This document shows, in pieces, positions 22,500 through 25,385 of a DNA stretch of 25,385 nucleotides (position 1 is its first letter; each line of letters starts with the position of its first letter). Under the pieces are notes generated by a model, which saw only the letters and a program-made list of their open reading frames with translations, made no database searches and was not told the DNA's origin. The position numbers and the translations under genes are program-made. Source of the DNA: CBIHON01 sp966211965 (GTDB lineage Bacteria; Pseudomonadota; Gammaproteobacteria; Burkholderiales; Burkholderiaceae_D); assembly GCA_966211965.1 (NCBI GenBank), contig CBIHON010000057.1, positions 1-25,385 on the forward strand, given 5' to 3'.

Positions 22500-23266
22500 C
22501 GGACCGCCTCCGTGTGCGCGTCCGCGCTTTGTTCCAGCCAGCCGTAGCCGCGCTGTTCCAGCTCCAGCGCCAATTCCTTGCCGCCCGATCTGACTATCCT
22601 GCCTTGCGCCAGCACGTGAACGAAATCGGGCGCCACGTAATCAAGCAGACGCTGGTAATGGGTCACGAGGATCATCGCGCGCCGCGGACTGCGCAGTGCA
22701 TTGATGCCTTTTGCGACCACCTGCAAGGCGTCGATGTCGAGCCCGGAATCGGTTTCGTCGAGGATCGCGAGCTTGGGTTCGAGAATCGCCATTTGCAGGA
22801 TCTCATTGCGTTTCTTTTCGCCGCCGGAAAAGCCTTCGTTGACGGAGCGGTACAGCAATTCTTCGCCCATCTCCATCTGCCGCATCTTTTCCCGCACCAG
22901 CTTGAGAAAGTCGATTGCGTCCAACTCCGGTAGTTCGCGATGCCGGCGGATGTTGTTGAGCGCCGCCTTGAGTAAATAGATGTTGCTGACACCGGGGATT
23001 TCAACCGGATACTGGAAGGCCAGGAACACGCCGTCGCGTGCGCGCGACTCGGGCGCCAGCGACAGCAGGTCGCGGCCCTCATAGTACACGCTGCCGTCGG
23101 TGACTTCGAAGTTTTCACGCCCGGCCAGCACTTGCGCCAAGGTGCTTTTTCCCGAACCGTTCGGTCCCATGATGGCGTGTACCTCACCGGCTTTGACGCA
23201 GAGGTCGATGCCGCGCAGGATAGGCTTGGAGTCGACCCGCACGTGCAGATTTTTGATTTCGAGCAT
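22496..23266 (-). CDS. sufC: SufC, Fe-S assembly ATPase
   Basis: A 256-residue soluble ABC-type ATPase driving SufBCD. Walker A is GPNGSGKST (K40), the Q-loop is FQYPVEIPGV, the signature is FSGGEKKRNEILQM, Walker B is LAILDETDSGLDIDAL, and the switch histidine is in VTHYQRLLDY. The SGLD-ID extension and EKKRNE are diagnostic of SufC. The ATG at 23266 has GAAGGAAG upstream. It lies 27 bases after sufB, the only sizeable gap among the sufB-to-Rieske genes besides the 11 bases before sufT. Confidence 0.97.
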   Translation of the reverse strand: MLEIKNLHVRVDSKPILRGIDLCVKAGEVHAIMGPNGSGKSTLAQVLAGRENFEVTDGSVYYEGRDLLSLAPESRARDGVFLAFQYPVEIPGVSNIYLLKAALNNIRRHRELPELDAIDFLKLVREKMRQMEMGEELLYRSVNEGFSGGEKKRNEILQMAILEPKLAILDETDSGLDIDALQVVAKGINALRSPRRAMILVTHYQRLLDYVAPDFVHVLAQGRIVRSGGKELALELEQRGYGWLEQSADAHTEAVR

Positions 23267-23293
23267 GTTGGGCTTCCTTCGATGATTGAATTG

Positions 23294-24742
23294 TTAGCCG
23301 ACGCTGCCTTCCAGGCTGACGCTCAAGAGCTTCTGCGCTTCCACCGCGAATTCCATCGGCAATTCCTTGAATACTTCCTTGCAGAAGCCATTGACGATCA
23401 TCGATACCGCGTCTTCCGCCGAAATGCCGCGCTGCATGCAATAGAACAATTGGTCCTCGCCGATGCGTGAAGTCGATGCTTCATGCTCGACACGCGCGGT
23501 CGGATTTTTTACTTCGATGTAGGGGAAAGTATGGGCGCCGCACTGCTCGCTCAGCAGCAGCGAATCGCATTGCGTATAGTTGCGCGCGCCTTCAGCGGAT
23601 TTCAGTATTTTCACCAGGCCGCGATAGGCGTTCTGCCCATGTCCCGCTGAAATGCCTTTCGAGACGATCGTGCTGCGCGTATTGCGGCCGATGTGAATCA
23701 TTTTCGATCCGGTATCGGCCTGCTGGCGGTTATTGGTGAGCGCGACCGAATGGAATTCGCCGATCGAATTGTCGCCGCGCAAAATGCAGCTTGGGTACTT
23801 CCAGGTAATCGCCGAACCGGTCTCGACCTGGGTCCACGAGATGTGCGAATTGACGCCACGGCAATCGCCGCGCTTGGTGACGAAATTGTAGATGCCGCCT
23901 TTGCCTTCCTTGTCGCCCGGATACCAGTTCTGCACGGTCGAATATTTGATGCGCGCATTGTCCAGCGCGACCAGTTCCACCACGGCGGCGTGCAACTGGT
24001 TTTCATCGCGCACCGGCGCCGTGCATCCTTCCAGGTAACTGACATAGGCGCCTTCATCGGCGATGATCAGCGTGCGTTCGAACTGGCCGGTGTCCTTGGC
24101 ATTGATGCGGAAGTAGGTCGACAATTCCATCGGGCAGCGTACGCCGGGCGGGATATAGCAGAACGATCCGTCGGAAAAAACGGCTGCGTTCAACGCGGCA
24201 AAATAGTTGTCGGTATAGGGCACGACCGAGCCGAGGTATTGCCGCACCAGCTCAGGATGTTCCCGTACCGCGTCAGAAAACGCGCCGAAGATGATGCCGA
24301 GTTCGGCGAGTTTTTTCTTGAAGGTGGTGCCGACCGAGACGCTGTCGAATACCGCATCGACCGCGACGCCTGCCAGCATTTCGCGCTCGTGCAGCGGTAC
24401 GCCGAGTTTTTCATAGGTCCTGAGCAATTCGGGATCGACATCGTCGAGGCTTTGCGGCCGGTCCTTGAGCGATTTTGGGGCGGAATAATAAATGATGTCC
24501 TGATAATCGATCTTCGGATAGCGTGCCGTCGACCAGTCCGGCTCGGTCATCGTCAGCCAATGGCGGTATGCCTTGAGGCGCCATTCCAGCATGAAGGGCG
24601 GCTCCTCCTTGCGCGCCGAGATCATGCGTATGGTGTCCTCGCTCAGTCCGCGCGGCACCGTGTCGACCTCCAGCGGGGTAATGAAACCGTGCCGGTATTC
24701 CTTGCCGATCAATTCATCGAGTGTTGCGGTAACTTCTGTCAT
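23294..24742 (-). CDS. sufB: SufB, Fe-S scaffold complex subunit
   Basis: A 482-residue scaffold on which clusters are built. It shows FSDGSFCYIPPGVRCPMELSTYFRIN, LIIADEGAYVSYLEGCTAP, VQNWYPGDKEGKGGIYNFVTKRG and SEQCGAHTFPYIEV (the conserved cysteine matching C405 of E. coli SufB), then VEHEASTSRI. The ATG at 24742 has GGAG eight bases upstream and overlaps the regulator's stop by four bases. The longer open frame to 24946 covers the regulator in another frame and is a shadow. Confidence 0.97.
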   Translation of the reverse strand: MTEVTATLDELIGKEYRHGFITPLEVDTVPRGLSEDTIRMISARKEEPPFMLEWRLKAYRHWLTMTEPDWSTARYPKIDYQDIIYYSAPKSLKDRPQSLDDVDPELLRTYEKLGVPLHEREMLAGVAVDAVFDSVSVGTTFKKKLAELGIIFGAFSDAVREHPELVRQYLGSVVPYTDNYFAALNAAVFSDGSFCYIPPGVRCPMELSTYFRINAKDTGQFERTLIIADEGAYVSYLEGCTAPVRDENQLHAAVVELVALDNARIKYSTVQNWYPGDKEGKGGIYNFVTKRGDCRGVNSHISWTQVETGSAITWKYPSCILRGDNSIGEFHSVALTNNRQQADTGSKMIHIGRNTRSTIVSKGISAGHGQNAYRGLVKILKSAEGARNYTQCDSLLLSEQCGAHTFPYIEVKNPTARVEHEASTSRIGEDQLFYCMQRGISAEDAVSMIVNGFCKEVFKELPMEFAVEAQKLLSVSLEGSVG

Positions 24743-25218
24743 GCCGGTTCTCCATTGGCCGCCGGCCTTTTCGAGGGCCGGTGCAATTGCAGCGTACTGA
24801 TATTCACCGTTCCGAGCTGAGGCTGGACCATTTGCTGCAGCGAGATCTGTTCCAAGGCTTGCAGCACGACGCGATTGATGCTTTGCCAGTTGGCGCGCAC
24901 CTGGCAGGACGATTCCTGCGTGCACAAGCCAGGCGTGATGCTGCATTCGGTCATGCCGATCGGGCCATCCATTGCGTTGATGATTTGCGCGATTGAAATC
25001 TGCGCAGGATGCCGCGCCAGCAGATAGCCGCCCTTGGCGCCGCGCAACGAAACTACCAAACCCTCACGGGTGAGAATCTTGAGAATCTTGCTGACGGTCG
25101 GCGCCGGCACCCGGATGTGCGCGGCCAGTTCGAGCGCGCTGTGGATGCGTTCGGGGTCGCGCACCATCGTGGTCATGATGACGGTACCGTAGTCGGCCAG
25201 CTTGCTCATTCTCAACAT
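24739..25218 (-). CDS. Rrf2-family Fe-S assembly (SUF) transcription regulator
   Basis: A 159-residue winged-helix regulator like IscR and the SUF-operon regulators of Xanthomonas-type systems. It opens with MLRMSKLADYGTVIM, the usual start of this subfamily, has the recognition helix VPAPTVSKILKILTREGLV, the wing RGAKGGYLLAR and three cysteines, C92, C99 and C105 (C-x6-C-x5-C), near-identical in position to the IscR [2Fe-2S] ligands. It heads the operon and overlaps sufB by four bases, so it should control its own transcription and that of the SUF genes in response to cluster supply. A second ATG at 25209 is possible. Confidence 0.93.
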   Translation of the reverse strand: MLRMSKLADYGTVIMTTMVRDPERIHSALELAAHIRVPAPTVSKILKILTREGLVVSLRGAKGGYLLARHPAQISIAQIINAMDGPIGMTECSITPGLCTQESSCQVRANWQSINRVVLQALEQISLQQMVQPQLGTVNISTLQLHRPSKRPAANGEPA

Positions 25219-25238
25219 GGGTTTTCTGCCTGTAAATT

Positions 25239-25263
25239 AATCAGTACCAGTATGGTACTGATT
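25239..25263. promoter_or_regulatory. Perfect palindrome, likely operator of the SUF regulator
   Basis: Arms AATCAGTACCA (25239-25249) and TGGTACTGATT (25253-25263) are exact reverse complements around the 3-base spacer GTA. It lies 20 bases upstream of the regulator's ATG and covers the predicted -10. The size (25 bp) and symmetry suit a homodimeric Rrf2 protein. It does not plainly match the E. coli IscR type 1 or type 2 motifs. Confidence 0.75.
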
Positions 25264-25277
25264 TGAGTGGGGTACAA
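25249..25277 (-). promoter_or_regulatory. Predicted promoter of the SUF operon
   Basis: On the minus strand TTGTAC (25277-25272) and CATACT (25254-25249, four of six -10 matches) are separated by 17 bases. Transcription would begin near 25242, leaving a leader of roughly 24 bases before the ATG at 25218. The -10 lies inside the palindrome, so a bound dimer would block polymerase. Confidence 0.5.
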
Positions 25278-25348
25278 CCCTTGGCGTTCCATGGTCATCA
25301 AAAAAAAGACGGAGGAGAATTCTTAGAGCATCTAGAGCGGTTGGCGAA

Positions 25349-25376
25349 ATGACGTAGGGTCTGCGATTTTTATAAT
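25349..25376 (+). promoter_or_regulatory. Possible rightward promoter at the window edge
   Basis: TATAAT (25371-25376) is a perfect -10, with ATGACG (25349-25354, four of six -35 matches) 16 bases upstream. It would drive a plus-strand gene beyond the right edge, divergent from the SUF operon. No coding sequence is visible to test it. Confidence 0.3.
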
Positions 25377-25385
25377 CGGACGCTG

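Noticed and set aside
23693..24820. 375-codon plus-strand open frame opposite sufB
   Set aside because: Antisense of conserved SufB with no family resemblance of its own.

Overview
The window looks like chromosomal DNA from a betaproteobacterium, most likely Burkholderiales and probably Oxalobacteraceae. This rests on protein resemblance (RimO, Mfd, IspD/IspF, SerA), the divergent mfd / ispD-ispF layout, and fairly GC-rich, densely packed genes. It is inference, because no search was run. I see no rRNA, tRNA, CRISPR array, insertion sequence or prophage gene. Most of the content is core metabolism; the distinctive parts are three signalling proteins, a FIST sensor and a long SUF operon.

Left part (1-3302, minus strand): a REC-GGDEF-EAL protein lies 43 bases upstream of a soluble poly-HAMP histidine kinase that runs off the left edge. 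The kinase carries 92-residue HAMP units (276 bp each), some nearly identical at DNA level. The REC domain lacks the conserved lysine, and the EAL domain has lost several metal or catalytic residues while GGDEF and its I-site are intact, so this protein probably makes c-di-GMP rather than degrading it.

Middle (3303-11377): rimO (S12 methylthiotransferase) and a MetC-type cystathionine beta-lyase lie on the plus strand. They converge on a minus-strand pair, a FIST sensor (NosP-like candidate) followed 6 bases later by a PAS-GAF-PAS-GGDEF-EAL protein whose catalytic motifs are all present. That pair may be a nitric-oxide or small-ligand to c-di-GMP module. serB (phosphoserine phosphatase) follows, downstream of mfd.

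Centre right (11462-17534): mfd (minus) is divergent from ispD-ispF (plus, overlapping by 4 bases), the MEP isoprenoid steps. A REP-like palindrome, an RluA-family pseudouridine synthase and a small unknown protein follow.

Right part (17557-25218, minus): an Rrf2-family Fe-S regulator, sufB, sufC, sufD, sufS, sufU, a DUF59 (SufT-like) gene and a Rieske protein form a tightly packed operon, most junctions overlapping by 1-4 bases. serA follows 39 bases later behind a 12-bp hairpin that abuts its ribosome binding site. A perfect 11-bp-arm palindrome overlaps the predicted promoter of the regulator gene and is the best candidate for an autoregulatory operator.
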